DNA of 64,000 nucleotides from Candidatus Saccharimonadota bacterium (GTDB lineage Bacteria; Patescibacteriota; Saccharimonadia; Saccharimonadales; Saccharimonadaceae). Below the pieces are notes generated by a model. It did no database searches and had not been told where the DNA came from. It saw nothing but the letters and a program-made list of their open reading frames with translations. The position numbers were made by a program, and so were the translations under genes. Shown in pieces: positions 7,042 through 15,974 of the stretch. The stretch covers positions 31,787 through 95,786 of the forward strand of contig JAFRKN010000010.1 of assembly GCA_017431725.1 (NCBI GenBank). The letters run 5' to 3'. How positions within the stretch are numbered: the first letter of the stretch is position 1; every line of letters starts with the position of its first letter.

Positions 7042-7600
7042 AGGATATTTCAAAATTGAAGGTGCCTCCTGTGCCTTCGATTTTGATTTTCGCAATAAAG
7101 TCGTTTTAGACATTGGTTCCTCAACCGGCGGATTTACTGAATATGCCTTAGAAAAAGGTGCCAAAAAGGTTATTGCCATCGAAAAGGGCACCAACCAAAT
7201 GAAAGCACCCCTCCGTTATGACCCCAGAATCGACCTCCACGAAAAAACCGACATCTTCAGCGTGAGAACAAAAGAGTCAGCTTCTGAGGGGCATTCGCCA
7301 GATGTCATTCTAGCCGACGTCTCGTTTCTATCTCTAAAAAAGATTCTAAAACATGCAAAAGAGCATTTAGCTCATCAAAATACTGATTTTCTTGTGATGC
7401 TAAAGCCTCAATTCGAAGCCAGCTCAAACCAGCTCACAAATGGCGTCGTCAAAAACGAAACCATCCGCCGCAATATTATCAAAAATTTCGAATCTTGGCT
7501 CAAAACCAACCACTTCGTCATCGTCAAAAAACGTGATAACGAACTCAAAGGCAAAACCGGCAACACCGAAAGATTCTATTGGCTAAAATTAGAGAACTAG
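7016..7600 (+). CDS. TlyA-like FtsJ-fold RNA methyltransferase lacking the S4 domain
   Basis: 194 residues with the SAM motif VLDIGSSTGGFTEYALEKGA, then AIEKGTNQM and LRYDPRIDLHEKTDI, ILADVSFLSLKKIL and MLKPQFE, which are the blocks of TlyA/YqxC 2'-O-methyltransferases. TlyA proteins normally start with an S4 RNA-binding domain of about 60 residues; here the FtsJ domain begins almost at once. The ATG lies inside the end of efp (26-bp overlap) without its own ribosome site, so translation is probably coupled. The target RNA cannot be told from sequence. Confidence 0.78.
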   Translation: MPIANAKNRGYFKIEGASCAFDFDFRNKVVLDIGSSTGGFTEYALEKGAKKVIAIEKGTNQMKAPLRYDPRIDLHEKTDIFSVRTKESASEGHSPDVILADVSFLSLKKILKHAKEHLAHQNTDFLVMLKPQFEASSNQLTNGVVKNETIRRNIIKNFESWLKTNHFVIVKKRDNELKGKTGNTERFYWLKLEN

Positions 7601-7620
7601 AGAATCTACTTTACATTTCT

Positions 7621-7731
7621 AGCACTCAAATGTTTATTTGTGGGGGCATCCGCAGTTGCTGCGAGGACGCAGCGAGGAGCCCCGTGAAGACGGGCGCGAC
7701 GAGCGTCCCCACAAATAAACATTTGAGTGCT
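7621..7731. repeat. Palindromic element A, intergenic copy 1
   Basis: A perfect 25-bp inverted repeat (7621-7645 and 7707-7731, beginning AGCACTCAAATG and ending in GGGG/CCCC) encloses hairpin GCAG-TTG-CTGC (7652-7662) and the family core CCCGT-GAAG-ACGGG (7681-7694). It lies between tlyA-like and pilM and could end the efp operon transcript. The apparent reading frames across it on both strands are by-products of the symmetry. Confidence 0.85.
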
Positions 7732-7788
7732 TGCATTATTAAAGCTTGGCGCACAGTCATCACGAATAAAAACTACCTTATGTTTTCT

Positions 7789-7819
7789 AACACTTAAATA
7801 TTTATTTGTGGGGGCATCC
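7789..7819. repeat. Truncated second copy of the element left arm
   Basis: CACTTAAATATTTATTTGTG and the following GGGGCATCC repeat the left arm and first core bases of the element at 7621 with a few changes. No right arm follows. It sits directly upstream of the pilM promoter. Confidence 0.6.
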
Positions 7820-7832
7820 ATCAATTTTTTTC

Positions 7833-7861
7833 TTGCTTTTTATTTCGATAATGCTTATAAT
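7833..7861 (+). promoter_or_regulatory. pilM operon promoter, leaderless type
   Basis: TTGCTT (7833-7838), 17 bp, TATAAT (7856-7861), then 6 nt to the ATG at 7868. Confidence 0.72.
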
Positions 7862-7867
7862 ATTGAT

Positions 7868-8914
7868 ATGAACTTATTGCATGGCGTGGGCGATTTCTTC
7901 TCCCTAGACATAGGAACGAATTCGATGCGAATTGTGCAACTTTCTGGTAGCAGCCAACACGGCTGGACTCTCCAGAAGTATGCCTATGTCCCTATTGACC
8001 AAAGATTAGCACAGGATTCATCCGATCTCGGTAAAAAACGGCTCGGCGAAGCTATTTTGGGTGCTGTCAACCAAGCTGGCATCAAAACCAAAAACATTGC
8101 ACTTGGTCTCCCTGCCGGCAAAACTTTTACTTCTATTGTCGAAACCGAAACTTTGCCCGAAAAAGAACTCAAAAAATCTTTCAAATACGAAATCGACAAA
8201 TATGTTCCGATGGCCATGAGTGATGCCAAAGCCGATTATGTTGTGCTAGGGCTTAGCCCCAACGATCCTGCCAAAACCGAAATCCTCGTTTCTTCCGTTG
8301 CCAAAGATTATGCCGAATCCACTATGGAAATGATCGAAAAAACCGGGCTAAATATCGTTGCAATGGAACCCGAGCCGCTTGCTATGGCGCGCTCGCTCAG
8401 TATACCAGGCGCTATCGATGCTACCATGATCGTGGATTTTGGCGAAAAATCCACCGATCTTGTGATTACCTACAAAGGCCAACCTCGCTTAGTCCGTTCT
8501 ATTCCGGGTGGTTTTGGTGTGCTCACCAAAGCTGTTGCCAGTGGCTTGAATGTTCGCGAAGATCAAGCCTATCAATTTATTCTTAAATTCGGTCTCGACG
8601 AAAATCAAGTCGAAGGCCAAGTTTTCAAAATCTTAAACAGTCATCTTGATAATTTTGCTTCTGAACTTGCCAAATCCGTGCGCTTCTTCCAAACTAAATA
8701 TATTAATGGTAAAATCGGTGGTATTGTTCTTTCTGGTTATGCTAGCATGATTCCTCTTTTTGCCGAATATATCGAAGCCAAAACCAATATCCCCACCATG
8801 AAAGGCAATCCTTGGCAATTTGTACGCACCACCGAAGACCAGCAACGTGCTCTTATGAATGTCGCTAGCGAGTTTGCCGTCGCTATTGGTTTGTCAGAAA
8901 GGAGTAATGACTAA
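7868..8914 (+). CDS. pilM: Type IV pilus inner-membrane platform protein PilM
   Basis: 348 residues with the actin-like ATPase fold: phosphate-1 FFSLDIGTNSMRIVQL, TMIVDFGEKSTDLVITYKG, and late adenosine motif GIVLSGYASMIPLFAEYI. PilM sits in the cytoplasm and binds the N-terminal tail of PilN. The start at 7868 is set by the -10 box 6 nt upstream; an in-frame ATG at 7727 would run through the repeat and promoter. First gene of pilM-N-O-(P-like)-B; its stop overlaps the pilN start (TAATG). Confidence 0.92.
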   Translation: MNLLHGVGDFFSLDIGTNSMRIVQLSGSSQHGWTLQKYAYVPIDQRLAQDSSDLGKKRLGEAILGAVNQAGIKTKNIALGLPAGKTFTSIVETETLPEKELKKSFKYEIDKYVPMAMSDAKADYVVLGLSPNDPAKTEILVSSVAKDYAESTMEMIEKTGLNIVAMEPEPLAMARSLSIPGAIDATMIVDFGEKSTDLVITYKGQPRLVRSIPGGFGVLTKAVASGLNVREDQAYQFILKFGLDENQVEGQVFKILNSHLDNFASELAKSVRFFQTKYINGKIGGIVLSGYASMIPLFAEYIEAKTNIPTMKGNPWQFVRTTEDQQRALMNVASEFAVAIGLSERSND

Positions 8915-10035
8915 TGTCACGCGAAATCAATCTTGTCCCCGACATCAAAGACGAAATGATCAGAACCCTCAAGCTTAGAAATTTTATTTTCTTTCTCTGC
9001 ATCATCGTCGCTTCTGCTAGCGCCGGTCTCACTTTTCTCGTTGGTCTAGTCATGGGCGGCCAGCAACTTGCTCTCACCAGCAAACAAAATACTCTAGAAA
9101 ATCTTTCTGCTAAACTTAATTCCTACAGCGATCTCAACGATTTTCTCACCATCAAAGACCAACTTGGCAGTCTTTCCACTCTTGCCAACAACAAACAGGT
9201 TTTATCTCGCACCTTCAATACTTTATCTGCGCTTCTCCCCACTGGTGCCGACACCATCACCATTTCAGAATTAAACGTTAACCTTTCCGAAAATCAACCG
9301 ACTTTCAGTTTTGATGCTCAAGCCAACGCCGGCAAAGAACCTTTCATTGATTACAACGTTCTCGACGCCTTCAAAAAAAGTATGCAATTCATGCGCTATG
9401 ATTATGGCAAATATGTCGACAAAAACGGTTCCACCATCCCAGCTTACTGTATTATCGAATCTGGCAATGATGGCAACACTTTTTCTGACCCCTCAAATGG
9501 CATCTACGCATTTTGGACCATAGAAGGCGAAGGTTGTGCTCCTGCGGAGGGCTCGGACACTTATTCCACCGAAGATTACAACGGCACCAAAGTTGTTCGT
9601 ATTTGGCGCACCCCTCAATTTAACGATTGGTATAACCAATCTTATATGACTCTAGATGGAACCATTTCCAATATTGAACATTTTGAAAGCTCCTGTACCA
9701 CTTACAAAGGTGACACCAGCCAAGGCAGTATCAACCCCAAATGGACCGAAACCAATGAAAATTGCAAACTTGTCCCAGGTGGCACTGATGGTATTAGGAT
9801 TTCTGATTCTTCCAATGGTCGGGGCGCTTCCGACGAGTTAGTTCTGCGCTTCTCGGCTATTATTTCACTTTCCCCCGAAGTATACAAATTTTCCAATACC
9901 CACATGCTCGCCATCGCTCCATCTGGACGACGTAACGTCACCGATTCTTATGTCCAAATCCAAGCCATGTTTGGTGAGCGTGCTGCAGACTGCGAAGAAG
10001 GCGACACCGCCTGTAAGACGAATGGAGGAGAATAA
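8914..10035 (+). CDS. pilN: PilN-like pilus assembly protein with enlarged C-terminal domain
   Basis: 373 residues. The start REINLVPDIKDEM matches the PilN peptide (INLLP) that docks into PilM. One membrane helix covers about 24-48, followed by a coiled segment. The C-terminal part (about 130-370) is much larger than in ordinary PilN proteins (near 200 residues in total) and contains several cysteines, which suggests a disulfide-bonded extracytoplasmic domain. The extra domain was not recognised. Confidence 0.8.
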   Translation: MSREINLVPDIKDEMIRTLKLRNFIFFLCIIVASASAGLTFLVGLVMGGQQLALTSKQNTLENLSAKLNSYSDLNDFLTIKDQLGSLSTLANNKQVLSRTFNTLSALLPTGADTITISELNVNLSENQPTFSFDAQANAGKEPFIDYNVLDAFKKSMQFMRYDYGKYVDKNGSTIPAYCIIESGNDGNTFSDPSNGIYAFWTIEGEGCAPAEGSDTYSTEDYNGTKVVRIWRTPQFNDWYNQSYMTLDGTISNIEHFESSCTTYKGDTSQGSINPKWTETNENCKLVPGGTDGIRISDSSNGRGASDELVLRFSAIISLSPEVYKFSNTHMLAIAPSGRRNVTDSYVQIQAMFGERAADCEEGDTACKTNGGE

Positions 10036-10038
10036 AAA

Positions 10039-10908
10039 ATGGCCAAAGAAATTGCAATAGGGAAAAGAGCAAAAATCTCCGAAGCCCAACAATATATGCT
10101 ACTTTCGGTTTTAGGCGCCGCAATTTTTCTCGGTATCGCCATCTCTCTCATTTCACATTTTGTCCAACAAATTTCTTTTAACACTAAAGTTATCATGGAA
10201 GAAGAAAAAGCCATTGTTGCTTATTCCAACGTCATCAAATCAACTGGCATCTGCAAAAGCCCAAGAGGCACTATTTATTCCGATGACGAACTCAAAAAAT
10301 GTGATCCAGATGCTATTGAAGTTTCCGAAATACCTGGAACTCTGCGCGCCAACATTTTAGAAAAATTAGCTTCAAACGAAGCGCTCAACTCTGTCCCCAA
10401 AGAAGATGATTCTAATTGTATTAATCCAGAAACCAAAAAGAATTTCACCTACAAAGAGCTCAACAAAATTTATCAGGATGCCGACAGCGCTAATGAATTA
10501 AAATCCGCTAGTCAACTCATCAAAAGTTGTTCTGCTCTTCGCGTCATCCCAGATGCTCTTCCAGCCTTCAAAAACGAAGAAGCCCTTCTTGCTAGCTTAA
10601 ATAAATTATTCATTGTTTCTGGTTGGGAACCCGAATCACTTAGCCCTAGCGGCTCGTCTTCTTCACCGTCAAGTAGCAGCAGTCTTAATACCATTTCCGT
10701 CCGTCTTTCAGTTGAGGCCAGTAGCTCCACCACCATGACCGTTCTTCATAACATCGAACGTTCAATTCGCGAATTTAATATCGAACGCGCCAGTATCGAA
10801 TGGGGCGGAGATAATTCTCTCATCCTCCAAGCCCAAGCCACTGCCTATTATACCAATGAAGCTTCCATCACCGAAACTAACAAAACTATAAGCCCGGAGG
10901 GAAAATAA
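10039..10908 (+). CDS. pilO: PilO-like pilus assembly protein
   Basis: 289 residues with a cytoplasmic Lys-rich start, a membrane helix at about 26-48 (MLLSVLGAAIFLGIAISLIS), a middle segment with paired cysteines, and a Ser-rich linker SGSSSSPSSSSSLN. A predicted ferredoxin-like end contains VRLSVEASSSTTMTVLHNIE. Placement directly after pilN and before pilB, with spacing of a few bases, supports PilO; sequence similarity alone is modest. Confidence 0.72.
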   Translation: MAKEIAIGKRAKISEAQQYMLLSVLGAAIFLGIAISLISHFVQQISFNTKVIMEEEKAIVAYSNVIKSTGICKSPRGTIYSDDELKKCDPDAIEVSEIPGTLRANILEKLASNEALNSVPKEDDSNCINPETKKNFTYKELNKIYQDADSANELKSASQLIKSCSALRVIPDALPAFKNEEALLASLNKLFIVSGWEPESLSPSGSSSSPSSSSSLNTISVRLSVEASSSTTMTVLHNIERSIREFNIERASIEWGGDNSLILQAQATAYYTNEASITETNKTISPEGK

Positions 10909-10911
10909 TCT

Positions 10912-11190
10912 ATGAAAACTGATCTCGCTAGCTCTATCGGTGCCGCCATCATTGGAGTGTTGTTAGCCTATTTCGTTTGCAATCTCTTTATTGGTGAAAT
11001 CGAGCCAGTCACCATCAAAACAGTTGACACCTCCGTCACTGCCGATCTTGTCGACCCCAATATTGAAGTTTTCAATTACAAAGCGCTTAATCCTACCGTC
11101 GAAGTCTATGTAGGTGATTGTAGCGAATACAATTCTTATGGCGAATGTATCGAAAATAACACCGTCCAAACTGACCAGGGGAACGACTGA
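10912..11190 (+). CDS. Small membrane-anchored protein of the pilus operon (PilP position)
   Basis: 92 residues: a short N-terminus, one membrane helix at about 8-28 (IGAAIIGVLLAYFVCNLFIG), and an acidic outer segment with two cysteines (CSEYNSYGEC). It occupies the place of pilP but shows no clear PilP motif. Its TGA stop overlaps the pilB ATG (TGATG), so it is translated with pilB. It probably joins the PilN-PilO alignment complex. Confidence 0.6.
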   Translation: MKTDLASSIGAAIIGVLLAYFVCNLFIGEIEPVTIKTVDTSVTADLVDPNIEVFNYKALNPTVEVYVGDCSEYNSYGECIENNTVQTDQGND

Positions 11191-12953
11191 TGGCTCTTTT
11201 AACTAAAGATGCCGAAGAAAAAATTATTAACCTTCTGATAGGAGAAGGTCTTGCTGATAGTAACTTAGTTTATACCATTAAACAAGAAGCCGAGAGGGAA
11301 AACAAGCCAGTCCTTTCCGAATTAGTTAGTCGCAAAATCATCAGCGATGACATGGTCGCTCACGCTACCGCTGTTATCATTGGTGTGCCTTATGTTGAAT
11401 TAAAAAATATTACCATCGATCAAGACATTCTCGCCAAAATACCAGGCGATGCTTCCTCGCGCGTGCTTGCCGTCCCGCTTGGCGAAAAAGACGGTATGTT
11501 AAATATTGCCATGGTCGACGTCACCAACGTCCAATCTACCGACTATTTGTCTAATCTCGTTAATCAACCTATTCGTGTTTGGATGTCCTCCGAGCGTGGC
11601 ATCCGCGAAATGTTAGAACAATATCACGGTGATTTTTCCGGCGTCAAAGAAGCCGTCAAAGAAACCGACGAAGAAACTGCCGAAAAAGAAAAATCCAACG
11701 TTAAAACTATTGTCCAAGATTCTCCAATTTCCAAAGCCCTCACCACAATTCTAAGTTATGCTGCCAAAACCAAAGCTTCTGATATTCATATTGAGCCACT
11801 TGAAAATTCGCTCATCATTCGCTGTCGCATCGATGGTGTGCTTCGCAAAATCATGGAGCTCCCCAAAGCCGTTGCTCCCGCTCTCGTCTCTCGCGTTAAA
11901 ATCCTTAGTAATCTCAAAATTGATGAGCACCGTATTCCTCAAGACGGTCAATTCACGGTCTTAGTTGATGATCAAGAAATTGATCTGCGTATTGCCATTT
12001 CTCCTGTCACTTGGGGCGAACAAGTTGTCATTCGTCTTCTTGATAAAACCGGCGTTTCTATGGAAATTGGCAAAATGGGTATGAGTGGTCGCGCCCTTCG
12101 TGATGTGCTTGAAGGCATCAAAAAACCCAACGGTATGATTCTAACTTCTGGTCCTACCGGCTCTGGTAAGTCAACTACTCTTTATGCTCTTATCCAACAA
12201 ATTAAGTCTGAAGCTATTAACATCGTTACCCTCGAAGATCCAGTTGAATACAAAATGAACGGCATCAACCAAATTCAAGTCAATGTTGACGCCGGCCTCA
12301 CTTTTTCTTCCGGTCTACGCTCTATTTTGCGTCAAGACCCAGATGTCGTCATGGTCGGGGAGATTCGTGATTCCGAAACCGCCGGCCTGGCCGTTCAAGC
12401 TGCCCTCACCGGCCATCTTGTTTTCTCTACTCTCCACACCAACTCCGCTGCCGGGATTTTGCCACGTCTTCTTGATATGGGTGTTGAACCTTTTCTCTTA
12501 GCTTCAACTCTAAACGTGGTTATTGGCCAACGACTCGTTCGTCGTATTACCGAAAAACGTGAAATGTATAAATCTTCCGAAGTAGAAACCGAAGGAATCA
12601 ATTCTATCATTGGTGATCTTCTCCCCCACGACAAAGAATCCGTTGCCAAAGTTAGCGAAGATTTAGGTTATCCTGGCTTACCCGTCAAAAACGATAATTT
12701 TTACATGCTCGCACGCGGCGTCGATTCCAAAGAAACACCTGGCGGTTATTCTGGTCGCGCCGGTCTTTATGAAACTATCGTAGTAGACGAAGACATTCAA
12801 AAACTAATTATTTCTCATTCTACTGCCAACGAAATTATGCGACTTGCCAAAACAAAGGGGACTGTTACTATGCGTCAGGACGGAATTTTAAAAGCCTTAT
12901 CAGGCATCACATCACTAGAGGAGGTCAACCGCGTAGCCAGCGATTTATCGTAA
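11190..12953 (+). CDS. pilB: Type IV pilus extension ATPase PilB
   Basis: 587 residues. An N-terminal GSPII_E domain (residues 1-150) is followed by the hexameric ATPase with KASDIHIEP, Walker A GPTGSGKSTTL, Asp box VTLEDPVEYK, Walker B DPDVVMVGEIRD, and the His box TGHLVFSTLHTN. PilB drives pilin polymerisation. The C-terminal four-cysteine zinc site found in many PilB and GspE proteins is missing; the corresponding segment (about 450-530) has no cysteine. YSGRAGLYE, usually just after that site, is retained. Confidence 0.94.
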   Translation: MALLTKDAEEKIINLLIGEGLADSNLVYTIKQEAERENKPVLSELVSRKIISDDMVAHATAVIIGVPYVELKNITIDQDILAKIPGDASSRVLAVPLGEKDGMLNIAMVDVTNVQSTDYLSNLVNQPIRVWMSSERGIREMLEQYHGDFSGVKEAVKETDEETAEKEKSNVKTIVQDSPISKALTTILSYAAKTKASDIHIEPLENSLIIRCRIDGVLRKIMELPKAVAPALVSRVKILSNLKIDEHRIPQDGQFTVLVDDQEIDLRIAISPVTWGEQVVIRLLDKTGVSMEIGKMGMSGRALRDVLEGIKKPNGMILTSGPTGSGKSTTLYALIQQIKSEAINIVTLEDPVEYKMNGINQIQVNVDAGLTFSSGLRSILRQDPDVVMVGEIRDSETAGLAVQAALTGHLVFSTLHTNSAAGILPRLLDMGVEPFLLASTLNVVIGQRLVRRITEKREMYKSSEVETEGINSIIGDLLPHDKESVAKVSEDLGYPGLPVKNDNFYMLARGVDSKETPGGYSGRAGLYETIVVDEDIQKLIISHSTANEIMRLAKTKGTVTMRQDGILKALSGITSLEEVNRVASDLS

Positions 12954-12957
12954 TGCT

Positions 12958-12968
12958 TGTGGTATAAT
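12958..12968 (+). promoter_or_regulatory. pilT promoter, leaderless type
   Basis: TGTGG followed by TATAAT (12963-12968) starts 4 nt after the pilB stop, with 6 nt to the pilT ATG at 12975. No good -35 box is seen. Confidence 0.68.
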
Positions 12969-12974
12969 AATATT

Positions 12975-14063
12975 ATGGAAAATAGTGGGCAACTCAGTCA
13001 AAATCAACCAAAGATCGAAACATTACTCGAAGAATGTATCCGTCGCAACGCTTCAGATTTACATATTCAATATGGTCTTCCGCCAATTCTTCGCGTTGAC
13101 GGTGCCTTAACCCCAGTTGCCGGCACCAGCGTTTTAAACGAAGAAGTTGTCCGCAATCTAATTTTTGCCACCCTCGACGACGACCAACAAAAAATTCTCA
13201 TGAAAGACAAAGAATTTGATTATTCTTTTGCTTTTGGTGATATCGCTCGTTTTCGTGTCAATGCTTTTCACGAACGTGGTAAACTTGCGGCCGCTTTTCG
13301 TTTAATCCCTAATCAAATCAGAAGCATCAATGATCTTGGTATGCCAGCCATCGTTGAAACTTTTGCTGATTTTCCACGCGGACTTGTTTTGGTTACTGGT
13401 CCCACCGGCTCTGGTAAATCCACTACGCTTGCTGCTTTAATCGACAAAATCAACCGCGAAAAATCTACTCACATTATCACTATCGAGGACCCGATTGAAT
13501 TCACTCACAGATCTCAGCGTTCCGTCATCGCTCAACGCGAAGTGCACTACGATACTTTTTCCTTTGCCGCTGCCCTTAGATCAGTTCTCCGTGAAGACCC
13601 TGATGTAGTTCTTATTGGTGAAATGCGCGATCTTGAGACGATTCAGGCTGCTATTACTATTGCCGAAACTGGCCATCTCGTTTTTGCTACCCTCCACACC
13701 AATTCCGCCGCTCAATCCATCGATCGTATGATAGATGTTTTCCCATCTCACCAGCAACCTCAAGTTCGTTCTCAACTTTCTAATATGTTAATGGCAGTTT
13801 GTGCTCAACGTCTTGTCCCTGCTATTGGTGGTGGTCGCGTGGTTGCCGCCGAAATTATGATTGCAAATTCTGCTATTCGCGCCCTCATTCGTGATGGTAA
13901 AACTCACCAACTTGACACTGCCATCCAAACTGGCGCCGATCAAGGTATGCAGACAATGGATCGCACGCTAGCCAAACTCGTCCAAACTGGTGTAATTACT
14001 TACGATTCCGCTCGTGAATATGCCGTGGATGTCACTGAATTTAATAGGTTAGTAAAAGGCTAA
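12975..14063 (+). CDS. pilT: Type IV pilus retraction ATPase PilT
   Basis: 362 residues: ASDLHIQYGLPPILRVDG, Walker A GPTGSGKSTTLAALI, Asp box IITIEDPIEF, Walker B DPDVVLIGEMRD, His box ETGHLVFATLHTN, and the PilT-type tail AAEIMIANSAIRALIRDGK. PilT powers pilus retraction and so twitching or host attachment. The start is placed by the -10 box 6 nt upstream. One base separates its stop from pilC. Confidence 0.94.
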   Translation: MENSGQLSQNQPKIETLLEECIRRNASDLHIQYGLPPILRVDGALTPVAGTSVLNEEVVRNLIFATLDDDQQKILMKDKEFDYSFAFGDIARFRVNAFHERGKLAAAFRLIPNQIRSINDLGMPAIVETFADFPRGLVLVTGPTGSGKSTTLAALIDKINREKSTHIITIEDPIEFTHRSQRSVIAQREVHYDTFSFAAALRSVLREDPDVVLIGEMRDLETIQAAITIAETGHLVFATLHTNSAAQSIDRMIDVFPSHQQPQVRSQLSNMLMAVCAQRLVPAIGGGRVVAAEIMIANSAIRALIRDGKTHQLDTAIQTGADQGMQTMDRTLAKLVQTGVITYDSAREYAVDVTEFNRLVKG

Positions 14064-14064
14064 A

Positions 14065-15270
14065 ATGAAACGATTCAACTACAAAGCCAAAGAAAAAGAA
14101 ACCGGCAAGCTCATCAAAGGCAATATTCAAGCCGAAAACGAGCAAACCGCCGGCCGTCTTTTAATTGAACAAGGCTATATCCCCCAATCTGTTATCGAAG
14201 AAGGTACTGGTTTCTTTGGCAATAAAGGTCATGTCACCAACAAAGACCGTATTATGTTTACTCGCCAACTAGCGACCCTTATTGGTGCTGGTCTTCCGCT
14301 TGCTACTAGTCTTCGCACCGTTGCCGAGCAAACTCAAAGCAAAAACATGAAAAATATCGTTGAAGAAATCCTCACTAGCGTCGAAGCAGGAAAAAGTCTT
14401 TTTGACGCTTTTTCTCAACACGATAGTGTCTTTAATGGCGTCTATCTGGCTCTCATCAAAGCCGGCGAAACTTCTGGTACTCTCGATATCGCTTTAAAAC
14501 GCCTTGCCGACCAAGAAGAAAAAGATGCTGCCATGCTTTCCAAAATTAAAGGCGCTCTCGTTTATCCTGTTATTATCCTCGCCGTTATTATTGCAGTCCT
14601 TGCTTTTATGATGGTAATGGTCGTTCCACAAGTCAAAAATCTCTACGAAGACATGGGCGAAGAACTTCCAGCTCTCACTCAATTTTTAGTTAATATGTCT
14701 GACTTTTTTGCTGTTTTTTGGTGGTTGATAGCGCTTATACTTATAGGTATTTGTGGTGGTTTATACTTTGCTGTCAAAAGGACTCCAGTTGGGCGTCATG
14801 CTATGGACTCTTTTAAGATTCATGTTCCAATCTTTGGCGCTCTCTTCCGCAAACTTTACGTTTCTCGTTTTGCTCGCACTTGTGAAATGATGCTAGCTAC
14901 TGGTGTTCCTATGCTCGATTCGGTCAAAATTTCCATCGGCGCTGTTAACAACGTCGTAGTCGAAGAAGAATACACTAAATCTCTAGAAATCATCAAAGGT
15001 GGCAAGCCACTTTCTGAATCTCTTAAAGACAGAAATTATATGCTCCCACTTATTCCTCAGATGGCTTCTATCGGTGAAGAATCCGGTAAGATCGACGAAA
15101 TGCTCGGCAAAGCCGCCCAAGTTTATGAGAATGAACTTGACGAGCAAATCAACAGTATTTCGACTATGATTGAGCCAATCCTCATGGTTATCATGGCCGG
15201 CCTCATCGGCGTGGTCATCGGCGGTACTCTCCTTCCAATTTACTCTCTCGTCAACTCCGTCGCCGCCTAA
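14065..15270 (+). CDS. pilC: Type IV pilus inner-membrane protein PilC
   Basis: 401 residues with the GspF/PilC layout: N-terminal RFNYKAKEKETGKLIKGNIQ, two T2SSF domains (about 70-190 and 270-395) and three hydrophobic spans (near 170-190, 215-235 and 375-395). FTRQLATLIGAGLPLATSL and MLATGVPMLDSVKI are the repeated T2SSF start motifs. PilC is the platform rotated by PilB and PilT. A bidirectional terminator follows. Confidence 0.94.
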   Translation: MKRFNYKAKEKETGKLIKGNIQAENEQTAGRLLIEQGYIPQSVIEEGTGFFGNKGHVTNKDRIMFTRQLATLIGAGLPLATSLRTVAEQTQSKNMKNIVEEILTSVEAGKSLFDAFSQHDSVFNGVYLALIKAGETSGTLDIALKRLADQEEKDAAMLSKIKGALVYPVIILAVIIAVLAFMMVMVVPQVKNLYEDMGEELPALTQFLVNMSDFFAVFWWLIALILIGICGGLYFAVKRTPVGRHAMDSFKIHVPIFGALFRKLYVSRFARTCEMMLATGVPMLDSVKISIGAVNNVVVEEEYTKSLEIIKGGKPLSESLKDRNYMLPLIPQMASIGEESGKIDEMLGKAAQVYENELDEQINSISTMIEPILMVIMAGLIGVVIGGTLLPIYSLVNSVAA

Positions 15271-15283
15271 ATTAAAGCTTTAT

Positions 15284-15311
15284 AAAAATACTCCCTTTCG
15301 GGAGTATTTTT
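15284..15311. terminator. Bidirectional terminator between pilC and pilin 1
   Basis: AAAAATACTCCC (15284-15295) and GGGAGTATTTTT (15300-15311) form a perfect stem around TTTC, between two convergent genes. Confidence 0.85.
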
Positions 15312-15329
15312 ACTAACCTCTAGCTAATT

Positions 15330-15974
15330 CTATTGGTCATCTAAGCAATAAACACCTGACCCTTCAAGCTGATATATTAAAGCATAGCGACGATTATCAG
15401 ATTTGACTATACTCGTTTTATCACATTTAGCACCAGGTACAATAAAAATGGTATGGGCTTTATAAGTATCATTTCCACTTAAATCATATTTGCCATCTGC
15501 CCAAGTCAATGTAGCTAAATCTTGGTTCTCTGGACTTTTTAAATTACTTGGTGTCGCAGGACCAGAGATATTGCCACCAATAACTACATTATATAAAGTC
15601 CCATCCGGATCGGCAAAGGTGTTAGTCACTTCACCATCTACGGTAGCAGCAGTCGTATTCATATATTCACGAACTATTTTACAAGCATCATTATTGCAAT
15701 CATTTGATGAAATTTGTGCTTTCGCCGCCCAAGAAGATGCATCAGGAAGATTATTTGGGTCACTAGAACTAGTATTATTAGTTTGCCATTGTGCTAATGC
15801 AGTACTCAACCTAGCAATATCGTTACGGCGGGCCGTATCACGCTGTGAACGCTGGAGCGCCGGTAAGGCTACGAACACCATGAGGAAAATCAAACCCGCA
15901 ATCGCGAGTACGAGCACCACCTCAATAATCGTGAACCCTTTTCGTTCCGATTGATTAGTTAATTGTTTAGGCAT
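15330..15974 (-). CDS. Type IV pilin 1
   Basis: 214 residues with a class III leader KG^FTIIEVVLVLAIAGLIFLM (Glu5 present) cleaved by prepilin peptidase. Three C-terminal features recur in the other two pilins here: a Cys near the end of the last strand, an (N/R)RYALIY block and the closing LEGSGVYC. The two cysteines should form the D-region disulfide. AAAGGA precedes the ATG. It diverges from pilin 2, with which it shares near-identical N-terminal DNA in inverted orientation. Confidence 0.9.
   Translation of the reverse strand: MPKQLTNQSERKGFTIIEVVLVLAIAGLIFLMVFVALPALQRSQRDTARRNDIARLSTALAQWQTNNTSSSDPNNLPDASSWAAKAQISSNDCNNDACKIVREYMNTTAATVDGEVTNTFADPDGTLYNVVIGGNISGPATPSNLKSPENQDLATLTWADGKYDLSGNDTYKAHTIFIVPGAKCDKTSIVKSDNRRYALIYQLEGSGVYCLDDQ

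Noticed and set aside
7250..7310. Element A remnant inside the tlyA-like gene (GAGGGGCATTCG)
   Set aside because: Only about 10 nt resemble the element and the protein aligns with the family without an insertion there.
7579..7824. Open frames on both strands through the intergenic palindrome
   Set aside because: Near-identical peptides on both strands arise from the inverted repeat itself; no start signals or codon pattern support a gene.
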